Under the pieces are notes generated by a model that was given only the letters and a program-made list of their open reading frames with translations, was not told the origin of the DNA and ran no database searches. A program made the position numbers and the translations under genes. From Halorubrum sp. 2020YC2 (GTDB lineage Archaea; Halobacteriota; Halobacteria; Halobacteriales; Haloferacaceae), in contig NZ_CP076019.1 in NCBI RefSeq assembly GCF_018623055.1, positions 1,054,001 to 1,118,000 on the forward strand: a stretch of 64,000 nt of DNA, read 5' to 3'. Of the stretch, positions 39,383 through 47,329 are shown piece after piece (position 1 is the first letter of the stretch; every line of letters begins with the position of its first letter).

Positions 39383-39416
39383 TACTATACACTAATGTAC
39401 GTATCTGTTCATAAGG
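39383..39416 (-). promoter_or_regulatory. trpC promoter region with AT-rich imperfect palindrome
   Basis: TATA-like CCTTATGAA (minus strand, 39408-39416) is centred 30 bp before the trpC ATG. Between it and the ATG lies TACACTAATGTACGTA (plus strand, 39388-39403), an imperfect palindrome placed over the expected start of transcription, a possible operator for tryptophan-dependent control. Confidence 0.4.
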
Positions 39417-39450
39417 CTTGCGGGGACCGCGGCGCTCGACCGGGTGTCGT

Positions 39451-39495
39451 TCGACCGCGGGCCGCTCGACCGCGGGCCGCTCGACCGCGGGCCGG
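39451..39495. repeat. Three tandem 15-bp repeats between trpC and the MGMT-like gene
   Basis: TCGACCGCGGGCCGC at 39451-39465 and 39466-39480, then a copy with one change at 39481-39495. It lies in the gap between two divergent promoters; no gene is supported over it. Confidence 0.85.
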
Positions 39496-39540
39496 TCGAC
39501 GAGACGTTCCGGGCGCGAGGCCGGTATCTTGAAATAAATG

Positions 39541-39558
39541 ACCCTTCCAATGAAGGGT
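39541..39558 (+). promoter_or_regulatory. Palindrome at the start of the MGMT-like gene
   Basis: ACCCTT, six bases, AAGGGT, ending directly before the ATG at 39559. TTGAAATAAA (about 39530-39539) just upstream is a plausible TATA element, putting the palindrome over the transcription start. Confidence 0.4.
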
Positions 39559-40023
39559 ATGAGTGTGTCGGGCACGTCCGGCGTCTTCGCTCGGGAGTTC
39601 GACGAGATCGGCCGCACCGTTCAGGTGGGCTTCGCCGGCGGTCGGGTCATCTCGGTGTCGTTCCCGGGGGAGCCGCCGGCGGACGCCGACGGCGACCACG
39701 ACCTGTTGGACCGGATCGGGGCGTACCTCGACGGCGAGCGCGAGGAGTTCCCCGAGGTCGCGCTCGGGCTGACGGTGCCGACCGACCGGCGAGAGGTGTT
39801 GGAGTCGCTCCGGAGCGTGCCGTACGGCGAGGAGGTGTCGGTGAGCCAGCTCGCGCGGCTCGGCGGGTTCGACCCCGACGACGCCGACGACCTGGAGGTC
39901 GTGACGGGCGCGCTCGCGGACAACCCGATCCCCATCCTGCTCCCGGACCACCGGGTCGTCGGCGGACCGCACGCGACGCCGGGCGACGTCCGGAGCGCGC
40001 TCCGGCGCGTCGAAGGAGTATAA
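39559..40023 (+). CDS. MGMT/alkyltransferase-like protein without the active-site cysteine
   Basis: 154 residues from the ATG at 39559 (in-frame ATGs at 39538 and 39550 would add 7 and 3 residues). The C-terminal half matches the O6-alkylguanine-DNA alkyltransferase winged-helix domain: [20 protein letters not shown] (DNA recognition) and [14 protein letters not shown]. The family motif PCHR is PDHR here (Asp130), so the alkyl-acceptor cysteine is missing. Alkyltransferase-like (ATL) proteins with a substituted cysteine bind O6-alkylguanine and recruit excision repair; that is the likeliest role, by inference. The usual glycine-rich C-terminus is also shortened. Confidence 0.82.
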   Translation: MSVSGTSGVFAREFDEIGRTVQVGFAGGRVISVSFPGEPPADADGDHDLLDRIGAYLDGEREEFPEVALGLTVPTDRREVLESLRSVPYGEEVSVSQLARLGGFDPDDADDLEVVTGALADNPIPILLPDHRVVGGPHATPGDVRSALRRVEGV

Positions 40024-40074
40024 TCGGCTCTCCGGTCCCGGACTCGCCGTCTCTCCGATCGCGAACTCGCCCGG

Positions 40075-40689
40075 TCAGATCTCGAAGTCGGGCGTGTCGA
40101 ACGCGCCCTCGTCGGCGTCGACGTCGTAGCTCTCGATCCCGGTGAGCGCTAACTCGAGCGTCGCCTCGGCGTCCCACCGCCCCGTGTTGATGACGAGGTC
40201 GTAGATGGACCGGTCGCTCAGGTCGATCCCGTAGTAGGAGTTGTACCGCTTCTCCTCGATGACCTCGCGGACCTGCATCTCGGAGGTCATCTCCGGGCGC
40301 TCGGCGGTCCGGTCCGCGCGGACCTCGTCGGGCGCGTCGAGCCAGATCCGGATGTCCGCGCGGTTGCCCGCGATCCAGCCCGCGAGCCGCGACTCCAGCA
40401 CGAACGCCTTGTTCGCGGTCCCCCACTTCTCCGCGATCCGGCGGAGCCGCCGGTCGAGCGCGCGGTCGATCTCCTCGGACTCGCCGGTCTCGGCGATGAG
40501 CTGGGAGAGGCTCATGTCGTGCTCGGCCGCGATCTCGCGGAACAGTTCGCCGCCGGAGACGTAGCCGCAGTCGAGCGACTCGGCTATCCCCTCGACGAGC
40601 GTGGTGGCGCCGCAGCCGGGCGGCCCGGAGACGGTGACGAACAGGTTCCGGTCGATCCGTCTGTCGGGCTCCGGCGGCGTTCCGCTCAT
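40075..40689 (-). CDS. Cytidylate-kinase-like protein with altered P-loop
   Basis: 204 residues. The overall plan fits haloarchaeal cytidylate kinases: FVTVSGPPGCGATTL, GGELFREIA, VLESRLAGWIAG, WLDAPDEVRADR, and YYGIDLSDRSIYDLVINT. But the Walker A lysine is replaced by alanine (GPPGCGATT, Ala28), so ATP phosphoryl transfer may be impaired or the substrate may differ. A second, canonical kinase presumably exists elsewhere. Divergent from the helicase gene; start at 40689. Confidence 0.75.
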   Translation of the reverse strand: MSGTPPEPDRRIDRNLFVTVSGPPGCGATTLVEGIAESLDCGYVSGGELFREIAAEHDMSLSQLIAETGESEEIDRALDRRLRRIAEKWGTANKAFVLESRLAGWIAGNRADIRIWLDAPDEVRADRTAERPEMTSEMQVREVIEEKRYNSYYGIDLSDRSIYDLVINTGRWDAEATLELALTGIESYDVDADEGAFDTPDFEI

Positions 40690-40723
40690 GCGTGTGGCGT
40701 CACGGAAGCGCGGCGGATAAACG

Positions 40724-40784
40724 GGTCGGTCGCGCGAAGTTCCGCGGGGCCGACGGACAGCGGTCGGTCGCGCGAAGTTCCGCG
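40724..40784. repeat. 23-bp direct repeat pair in a divergent promoter gap
   Basis: The same 23 bases, core GTCGGTCGCGCGAAGTTCC, occur at 40724-40746 and 40762-40784, 38 bp apart start to start, between the kinase-like gene and the helicase gene. Could be paired regulator sites or a local duplication. Confidence 0.75.
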
Positions 40785-40829
40785 AAAATCGACGCAACCG
40801 ATTTCCCTGCCCGAGCCGTCGTGATCCGC

Positions 40830-43796
40830 GTGAGCGAGTTCACGGACCGCGGCGACGAGGCGGCCGCGCGGGCGCTCCTCCGCGACGCGGTCGAGCGGGG
40901 CGCGGTCGCGGATCCCGACTTCGACCCGGGGTCGGTCCCCATCGACGACGCCGACGTGCTCGCCCGACTCTCGCCGCCGGTCCGTCGCTGGTGGGTCGAG
41001 CGCTTCGGCGCGCACGTCGACGAGAACGGCGGTTTCTTCACGCCGCCGCAGCGGGAGGCGATCCCCCACGTCGACGCCGGCCGGAACTGCCTCGTCGCCG
41101 CCCCGACAGGCAGCGGGAAGACGCTCGCCTCCTTCCTCGCGGTCCTCGACGACCTCTTCGCGCGCGACCGCGCCGGCGACCTGGAGAACTCGGTGTACTG
41201 CCTGTACGTCTCGCCGCTGAAGTCGCTCGCGAACGACATCGAGCGCAACCTCGCGACCCCGCTCGAAGGGATCGGCGAGGCGATCGCCGCGGCGGAAGCC
41301 GACGAGAGCGGCGCGGGAGGCGGCGAGGTCGGCGCGGGAGGCGGCGAGAGCGACGCGGCCGCGACCCCCGAGGCGGTCCCGGACGACGCCTACGAACCCG
41401 GCGTGCGACAGGCGATCCGCCACGGTGACACCTCGAAGGCGGACCGGCAGGCGATGCTCTCGGAGACGCCGCACGTCCTCAACACCACGCCGGAGACGCT
41501 CGCGATCCTGCTCGACTCCCCGAAGTTCAAAGAGAAGCTCCGCACCGTCGAGTACGTGATCGTCGACGAGATCCACTCGCTGGCCGCGAACAAGCGCGGC
41601 ACCCACCTCTCGGTGTCGCTGGAGCGGCTGACCGAGTTGGCACGGAACGGCGACGCGGAGGGGTCGGACGGGATCACCCGAATTGGCTGCTCCGCGACCG
41701 TCGAACCGCTCGACGGGATCGCCTCCTTCCTCGTCGGCCGCGACCGCGTCGCCGGCGAAGTCGGGGACCCCGACGGGTTCGAGACGCGCCCCTGCGAGGT
41801 GGTCGACGCGCGGTTCGCCCGCGAGTTCGACCTCGAACTCCGGACGCCGGCGGCCGACCTGATCCACACGCCGCGGTCGGCGGTGACCGACCGCTTCTAC
41901 GAGTCGCTTCGCGACCTGATCGAGTCCCACGAGAACACGCTCGTGTTCACGAACTCCCGGTCTGGCGCCGAGCGCACTCTCCAGGAGCTCCGGCAGCGGT
42001 TCGACTACGACGAGTCGGACTCGGGCTGTCACCACGGGAGCCTCGGAGAGGCCCAGCGCACGCGGGTCGAGGAGGGGCTGAAGACGGGCGACCTCGACGT
42101 GGTCACCACCTCGACGAGCCTCGAACTCGGTATCGACATGCCCCACCTCGATCTGGTGGTTCAGGTCGGCTCCCCGAAGTCCGTCGCGGCGCTGCTTCAG
42201 CGCGTCGGCCGCGCGGGCCACAGCCCCGGCGAGACGGTCGAGGGGCGGGTGTTCGCCTTGGACCGCGACGAGCTGATCGAGTGCGCCACGCTGCTCGCGC
42301 GCGCCGAGGCGGGGTTCGTCGACCGCGTGTTCCCGCCGGAGGGCGCGTACGACGTGGCCGCCCAGCACGTGTACGGGATGGCGATAAACCGGATCCGACC
42401 CGACCGCGAGATTCGGGAGGTGTTGCGCCGGGCACACCCGTACCGCGACTTCGACGACGGCGACTACGAGCGGCTGTTCCGGTACCTCACGGGCGACTAC
42501 GACGGGCTGGAGTCGAAGAACGTCTACCCGAAGGTGTGGCGCGACGCCAACGACCCGCCGGACGGCGAGCATCACCACCCGGAGTTCCCGGTGGGCGAGA
42601 CGCTCGTCGGGAAGCGCGGCCGGCTCGCGCGGGTCATCTACATGACGAACGTGGGGACGATCCCCGACTCGTTCTCCTGTGACGTGTTCACGCGCGACGA
42701 CGAGTGGGTCGGCACCTTAGACGAGTCGTACCTCGACACGCTGGAGTCGGGCGACGTGTTCGCCTTGGGCGGCGAGCGGTTCGCGTTCCGCTACCGCCGC
42801 GGCTCGAAGGTGTACGTCGACCGCACGAGCGAGCGCCCGACGGTCCCCTCGTGGTTCGCGGAGCGGCTCCCGCTGTCCGCGGACCTCGCCCGCGAGGTGC
42901 TGGCGTTCCAGGCCGAACTGCTCGACCGGCTGGCCGGCGACGATCCGAACGCCGGCCCGGCCGCGGCCCGCGCGTGGCTCCGCGAGTTCCCCCTCGACGG
43001 GGACGCGGTCCGCGCGCTCGCCCGGATGTACGACGAGCAGGTCCGATACGCCGGACCGGAGGCGGTCTCGACCCCCGACCGCCTCGTCGTCGAGGAGGAG
43101 TTAGACCGGAGCGAGTACAAGCGCCGCTTCTACGTCCACTCGATCTACGGCCGCCGGTTCAACGACGGCCTCTCGCGGCTCGTTGCGGCCGAAGTGGCGA
43201 ACCGGACCGACGCCAACGTCGCCGTCGCCGTCGCGGACCGGGGGTTCTCGCTCGCCCTCCCCCTGAACCGCAAGGTCGACGTGACGGGGATCCTCGCTGA
43301 TCTCGACTCGGAGACGGTCCGCGAGGACCTCCGCGAGGCCGTCCGGGGGACCGACCTGCTCCAGCGCTACTTCCGGATCGACGCGGGGCGCTCGCTCATG
43401 ATCCTGAAACGGTACAAGGGGTACGAGAAGTCGGCCGCCGAACAGCAGGTGTCCGCCGAGATGCTGCTGTCGTTCGCGAGCGAGTTAGAGGAGTTCGCCG
43501 TGTTAGAGGAGACGTACCGCGAACTCTTAGAGGACCGGCTCGACGTCGAGGGGATCCGCGAGGTCGTCGGGCGAATCTCGACCGGCGACCTGTCGGTGGA
43601 ACACCGCGTCGTCGACTCGCCCAGCCCGCTCGCGTTCGGGCTGGCGACGCTCGTCGACTCCGACACCGTCATCGCGGACGACGAGTCGGCGGTCCTCCGC
43701 GAGTTCCACGCCCGCGTGATGGAGGAGATAGGCGAGGAGCCGCGGGGCGCTGCCGACCCCAGCCCCGAGCCGACGCCGGACCGCCGACCGGACTGA
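40830..43796 (+). CDS. lhr: Lhr-type DEAD/DEAH helicase
   Basis: 988 residues from GTG 40830 (VSEFTDRGDE); GTG 40821 is an alternative. RecA domain 1: Walker A APTGSGKT (about 91-98), DEIH, CSATV; RecA domain 2: VFTNSRSGAERT, TTSTSLELGIDMP and QRVGRAGHSPG. The long C-terminal part is the winged-helix and Lhr-core domain. 3'-5' SF2 helicase for DNA repair or recombination. A Gly/Glu-rich insert (AGGGEVGAGGGES) interrupts RecA1 at about residue 165. Confidence 0.95.
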   Translation: MSEFTDRGDEAAARALLRDAVERGAVADPDFDPGSVPIDDADVLARLSPPVRRWWVERFGAHVDENGGFFTPPQREAIPHVDAGRNCLVAAPTGSGKTLASFLAVLDDLFARDRAGDLENSVYCLYVSPLKSLANDIERNLATPLEGIGEAIAAAEADESGAGGGEVGAGGGESDAAATPEAVPDDAYEPGVRQAIRHGDTSKADRQAMLSETPHVLNTTPETLAILLDSPKFKEKLRTVEYVIVDEIHSLAANKRGTHLSVSLERLTELARNGDAEGSDGITRIGCSATVEPLDGIASFLVGRDRVAGEVGDPDGFETRPCEVVDARFAREFDLELRTPAADLIHTPRSAVTDRFYESLRDLIESHENTLVFTNSRSGAERTLQELRQRFDYDESDSGCHHGSLGEAQRTRVEEGLKTGDLDVVTTSTSLELGIDMPHLDLVVQVGSPKSVAALLQRVGRAGHSPGETVEGRVFALDRDELIECATLLARAEAGFVDRVFPPEGAYDVAAQHVYGMAINRIRPDREIREVLRRAHPYRDFDDGDYERLFRYLTGDYDGLESKNVYPKVWRDANDPPDGEHHHPEFPVGETLVGKRGRLARVIYMTNVGTIPDSFSCDVFTRDDEWVGTLDESYLDTLESGDVFALGGERFAFRYRRGSKVYVDRTSERPTVPSWFAERLPLSADLAREVLAFQAELLDRLAGDDPNAGPAAARAWLREFPLDGDAVRALARMYDEQVRYAGPEAVSTPDRLVVEEELDRSEYKRRFYVHSIYGRRFNDGLSRLVAAEVANRTDANVAVAVADRGFSLALPLNRKVDVTGILADLDSETVREDLREAVRGTDLLQRYFRIDAGRSLMILKRYKGYEKSAAEQQVSAEMLLSFASELEEFAVLEETYRELLEDRLDVEGIREVVGRISTGDLSVEHRVVDSPSPLAFGLATLVDSDTVIADDESAVLREFHARVMEEIGEEPRGAADPSPEPTPDRRPD

Positions 43797-43805
43797 GCCG
43801 ACGAG

Positions 43806-43994
43806 TTACGGTCGGAGCGGCTCCGTCGGCAGCGGGTCGGGGAGCCCCTCCAGTATCAGCGTCGTGTAGTACAGGAAGACCGCCAGCGCCGCGAGCGACA
43901 GCACCAGCAGGAAAAGCAGGATCAGCCGCTCGTCGCTGCGGACTATCGCGGCGGTGTCCGCGAGGAATCCCGGCCGCGTGCGGCGCTTACCCAT
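43806..43994 (-). CDS. Small single-pass or hairpin membrane protein
   Basis: 62 residues. Basic N-terminus MGKRRTRPGF, then RLILLFLLVLSLAALAVFLYY and a short polar end. Likely a conserved small haloarchaeal membrane protein; function unknown. Convergent with the helicase gene, 9 bp apart. Confidence 0.65.
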   Translation of the reverse strand: MGKRRTRPGFLADTAAIVRSDERLILLFLLVLSLAALAVFLYYTTLILEGLPDPLPTEPLRP

Positions 43995-44120
43995 CGATCG
44001 GTCGTTGCGCGCGCGGCCGTTAAAACCGGGCGAGGAACCGGACCGGTCGGGAGCCGAGCGGGTCGGTGAGAGGGCGGCCCGGTCGGTGAGAAGCGGGGCC
44101 GACGGCTCGCTCCGCCGACC

Positions 44121-45101
44121 TCAGTCGTCGGAGGGCGACGGGCGGGACCGACCGAGCGGCTCGCCGTCGACCGGCTCGTCGGGGTTCGCGTCGACGGCGG
44201 CCTCGCTTAACCCGAACTGCGCGTCGACGTCGGCGTCCTCGCGGACGTGGACGGTCCCGCGGTGGACCGCGATGGCGTCCGCGAGGTGGAGCCGCACCGC
44301 GTCGAGCAACACCTCGGCTTCGAGGGGCTGCCCGCGGCGCTTGATATCCTCGACGGCGGCGCCCGGCGGCACGTCGAAGGCGCGCTGGGCGATGACCGGG
44401 CCTTGGTCGAGGTCGGTCGTGACGTAGTGGGCGGTGACGCCCGCGACCCGGACGCCGGCGTCCTTCGCCTGCCGGTACGCCTCCGCGCCGGGGAACGCCG
44501 GGAGCAGCGAGGGGTGGACGTTGACGATCCGGCCCTCGTACCGGAAGACGACCTCGGGCGAGAGGATGCGCATGTAGCGGGCCAACGCGATCAGGTCCAC
44601 GTCGTACTCGGCCAGCAGGTCGAGGAGGCGGCCCTCGTCGGTGTTGCCGTTCCCGTCGCCCACGTCGTAGAAGGGCTTGTCGTAGCGCTCCGCGAGCGAC
44701 CGGAGGTCGCCGCGGTTGCCGATGACGACCGGGATCTCCGCCTCCGCGCCGTCGTCGGCCAGTTCGCCGTTCGCCTCCGCCTCCAGCAGCGCCTCGGGCG
44801 CGTGCGTCTCCTTGGTGACGAGGAGCGCGACCCGGCGGGCGTCGCGGTCGCTCGGGAACCGCACTTGGATGTCGACGTCCAGCTCGCGGCCGAGTTCGGC
44901 CAGCGCGCGGCGGAGTTCGCCGCGCGAGGTCTCCATCTCCGCGGTGTCGACGCGGGTCGTCATCCGGAAGACGCCCTCGCGGACCGCCTGATCTAAGTCC
45001 TCGATGTTGATTCCGCGCTCGAACAGCAGGGAGGTGACCCGCGCGATGAGTCCGGTCTTGTCTCCTCCGACGACCGTGATTTCGGTCAGTTCGCGGGTCA
45101 T
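44121..45101 (-). CDS. purU: Formyltetrahydrofolate deformylase
   Basis: 326 residues. N-terminal ACT domains (VVGGDKTGLIARVTSLLFERGINIEDLD) followed by a formyltransferase fold with IALARYMRILS, NVHPSLLPAFPG and HYVTTDLDQGP. Hydrolyses 10-formyl-THF to formate and THF; formate can feed formate-dependent purine synthesis, which fits its position divergent from purS-purQ. An acidic C-terminal tail of about 40 residues extends beyond the family core. Start 45101 (MTRELTEITVVGG). Confidence 0.93.
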   Translation of the reverse strand: MTRELTEITVVGGDKTGLIARVTSLLFERGINIEDLDQAVREGVFRMTTRVDTAEMETSRGELRRALAELGRELDVDIQVRFPSDRDARRVALLVTKETHAPEALLEAEANGELADDGAEAEIPVVIGNRGDLRSLAERYDKPFYDVGDGNGNTDEGRLLDLLAEYDVDLIALARYMRILSPEVVFRYEGRIVNVHPSLLPAFPGAEAYRQAKDAGVRVAGVTAHYVTTDLDQGPVIAQRAFDVPPGAAVEDIKRRGQPLEAEVLLDAVRLHLADAIAVHRGTVHVREDADVDAQFGLSEAAVDANPDEPVDGEPLGRSRPSPSDD

Positions 45102-45228
45102 GCGACGATCACCTCCGCGGGTTCGAGCGGCTGCATACACCCTCTCCAACGGGCGGAGGGGTTTGCCCCTTTCGTTCCGTGCGGTCCCTGCCTCCCGCAC
45201 GATCGACCGATACCTATCCACGAACGTG

Positions 45229-45261
45229 CTTATAAACGGCGTTCCAAAACGGTTTTTACAC
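45229..45261 (+). promoter_or_regulatory. purS promoter region
   Basis: CTTATAAAC (45229-45237) and GTTTTTACA (about 45251-45260) are both TATA-like; the second is centred about 26 bp before the purS ATG and would give a leaderless mRNA, the first a leader of about 22 nt. Confidence 0.5.
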
Positions 45262-45281
45262 ACGACTCCGCACCAACGGGT

Positions 45282-45533
45282 ATGACCGCGTACACGGCGA
45301 CGGTGACGGTCCGGCTGAAGCGGGGCGTCCTCGACCCGGAGGCCGAGACGACCCAGCAGGCGCTCGAACGGCTCGGGTTCGAGCTTTCCGACCTCCGGTC
45401 GGCGGACCGCTTCGAGGTCGACCTCGACGCCGCCGACGCCGACGAGGCCGCCGACCGCGCCGACGAGATGGCCGAGCGACTGCTCGCGAACCCGACCATC
45501 CACGACTACGACGTGGCGGTCGCGGAGCGATGA
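45282..45533 (+). CDS. purS: Phosphoribosylformylglycinamidine synthase, PurS subunit
   Basis: 83 residues. Small structural subunit of the PurLQS complex that converts FGAR to FGAM; starts MTAYTATVTVRLKRGVLDPE and has GFELSDLRSADRFEVDL, both family hallmarks. Its TGA (45531-45533) overlaps the ATG (45530) of a 31-codon ORF that leads into purQ. Confidence 0.95.
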   Translation: MTAYTATVTVRLKRGVLDPEAETTQQALERLGFELSDLRSADRFEVDLDAADADEAADRADEMAERLLANPTIHDYDVAVAER

Positions 45534-45625
45534 CGGTCGCCGTCGTCGAGGCGACGCCGGTCGTCACCGACGCGACGGACGCCGACACGGCGGTCGCGGC
45601 CGCCCACGCGAGGTGGGCGGCGTGA
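45530..45625 (+). CDS. 31-residue ORF linking purS to purQ
   Basis: ATG at 45530 overlaps the purS stop (ATGA) and its own TGA (45623-45625) overlaps the GTG start of purQ (GTGA). The encoded peptide begins MTVAVVEATPVV; its first 18 bases repeat the purQ start region (TGACGGTCGCCGTCGTC in both). It may be a coupling peptide, or the remains of a duplicated purQ start. Whether the peptide itself matters is unknown. Confidence 0.55.
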   Translation: MTVAVVEATPVVTDATDADTAVAAAHARWAA

Positions 45626-46299
45626 CGGTCGCCGTCGTCCAGTTCGGCGGCTCGAACTGCGACCGCGACGCCGTCCGCGCGCTGGACCACCTCGGCGTCG
45701 ACGCCGAGCGCGTCTGGCACGAGGACGGCCTGCCCGACGACGCCGAGGGGGTCGTACTCCCCGGCGGCTTCTCCTACGGCGATTACCTCCGCGCCGGCGC
45801 GATGGCGGCCCGCGCGCCGATCATGGCCGAGGTCCGCGAGGCCGCCGCCGACGGGACCCCCGTCATCGGCGTCTGTAACGGCGCACAGATCGGCTCCGAG
45901 TCCGGGCTGACGTCCGGCGCGTTCACCACGAACGCCTCCGCGCGCTTCCAGTGTGAACCCGTCCGCCTACGCGTCGAGCGCGCGGACACGCCCTGGACCG
46001 CCGCCTACGACGAGGGCGACGTGATCGAGGTCCCCATCGCGCACGGCGAGGGGCGCTTCGAGATAGGCGAGGACGCCCACGCCGACCTCGTCGACGACGA
46101 CCGCGTCCTCTTCCGCTACTGCGACGCCGACGGGAACGTCACCGACGCCGCCAACCCGAACGGCTCGACCGACAACGTCGCCGGCGTCCTCGGGGAGCGC
46201 GAGACGGTCGCCGTGCTGATGCCCCACCCCGAGCGCGCCACGCTCCCGGACCTCGGTCGCAGCACCGACGGCGCGGGGATCCTCCGGGCGTTCGCCTGA
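45622..46299 (+). CDS. purQ: Phosphoribosylformylglycinamidine synthase, PurQ glutaminase
   Basis: 225 residues from GTG 45622 (TVAVVQFGGSNCDRD). Class I glutamine amidotransferase: nucleophile Cys85 in VIGVCNGAQIG and His/Glu in LMPHPERAT. Supplies ammonia to PurL. Start chosen because the peptide aligns with the family and sits in a GTGA overlap; a GTG at 45613 would add three residues. purL is not in the window. Confidence 0.95.
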   Translation: MTVAVVQFGGSNCDRDAVRALDHLGVDAERVWHEDGLPDDAEGVVLPGGFSYGDYLRAGAMAARAPIMAEVREAAADGTPVIGVCNGAQIGSESGLTSGAFTTNASARFQCEPVRLRVERADTPWTAAYDEGDVIEVPIAHGEGRFEIGEDAHADLVDDDRVLFRYCDADGNVTDAANPNGSTDNVAGVLGERETVAVLMPHPERATLPDLGRSTDGAGILRAFA

Positions 46300-46311
46300 A
46301 TCGATCTCCGC

Positions 46312-46683
46312 TTACCGCTCTCGTTCCCCTTCTCCGATCGGTTCCGTCTCGGCGGTCGCCCCTGCGTCGAGTCCGTCGACCCCCTCGCGCTCCAGTTCGC
46401 GCTCCAGCGCGCGCTCGAACTCCGCCTCCGAGAGTTCGCCCTCCGCGTACCGACGCTTGAGGCGCTCGACGGGCGTTTCGCCGGGTTCACTCGCCGCCGA
46501 CTCGTCGTCGGTCTCGCTCGCGAGGACTCCGACTCCGACGACGCCCGCGGCGAGCAGCGCCGCGACGGCGAGCAGCGCGACGAGGGGGAAGACGAACGTC
46601 CAGCCTCCCATCCCGCCCGCCATCCCCGAACCGGCCATGCCACCCATCAGCGGCGCGGCGCCGAAGGGTCCGAGAGCAGTCAT
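46312..46683 (-). CDS. SHOCT-domain membrane protein
   Basis: 123 residues. Gly/Met-rich start MTALGPFGAAPLMGGMAG, one strong helix TFVFPLVALLAVAALLAAGVVGVGVL, then a C-terminal SHOCT motif PVERLKRRYAEGELSEAEFERALERELE. SHOCT domains mediate oligomerisation; function unknown. Start at 46683; an upstream in-frame ATG would add a basic segment out of keeping. Confidence 0.85.
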   Translation of the reverse strand: MTALGPFGAAPLMGGMAGSGMAGGMGGWTFVFPLVALLAVAALLAAGVVGVGVLASETDDESAASEPGETPVERLKRRYAEGELSEAEFERALERELEREGVDGLDAGATAETEPIGEGERER

Positions 46684-46817
46684 GTGTGGTAACCACACTT
46701 CTACGGATAAATACTCCGCGACCGTTCGCGGGTCGCGGGACCGCGCCGTCGCCCCGGACGTGTCCGGGGGACCGCTCCGCCGGACGATTTTTGCGCCCGG
46801 CCGCCGAACCGACGCGA

Positions 46818-47210
46818 GTGAACGCACGCCACATCGACCACGTCAACCTCCGTATCCCCGAGGACGGCGCCGCAGACGCCCGCGAGTTCTACGGGGAGAA
46901 GCTCGGGTTCGGGATCGAGGACGCGCTGTACGCGGCCGACGAGAAGCCGTTCTTCGACGTGCGGCTCTCCGCGACCGCGGTGATCCACCTGTGGCCGACC
47001 GACGAGTTCGAGCGGCCGACGGCGACGAACTACGACCACGTCGCGGTCGTCGTCGAGGAGTCGGCCGAGGCCATCGAGTCCGAACTGGAAGCGGCCGGCG
47101 TCGAGGTCGAGAAGACGCTCGACTCGCCGCTCGGCGCGACCGGCGAGGCGGGCGCGGTGTACGTGAGGGACCCGTTCGGCTACCGGGTGGAACTGAAGGC
47201 GCGGGTGTGA
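46818..47210 (+). CDS. VOC-family (glyoxalase-like) protein
   Basis: 130 residues from GTG 46818. Two beta-alpha-beta-beta-beta modules of the vicinal oxygen chelate fold: HIDHVNLRIP...AREFYGEKLGF, then NYDHVAVVVEES and YVRDPFGYRVELK. Metal-ligand positions His (HVNL), His (HVAV) and Glu (VELK) are present, so a metalloenzyme such as a glyoxalase, dioxygenase or fosfomycin-type transferase is possible. Confidence 0.88.
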   Translation: MNARHIDHVNLRIPEDGAADAREFYGEKLGFGIEDALYAADEKPFFDVRLSATAVIHLWPTDEFERPTATNYDHVAVVVEESAEAIESELEAAGVEVEKTLDSPLGATGEAGAVYVRDPFGYRVELKARV

Positions 47211-47329
47211 GGCCGGCGACGTGCCGTCGGTCCCGGCGGCAGGTGGTAATCCCCCCGAACCAGTTCGCCCCGCCGAGCAACCCTCGCGCCGACGCGGTCG
47301 TTTAAGACCCCCGAGCGACAGGGTCGGGT

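Noticed and set aside
37251-39617. 788-codon frame as a long trpB
   Set aside because: The first 350 codons are the antisense-like out-of-frame reading of trpC; the TrpB family start is at 38555 with an ATGA overlap.
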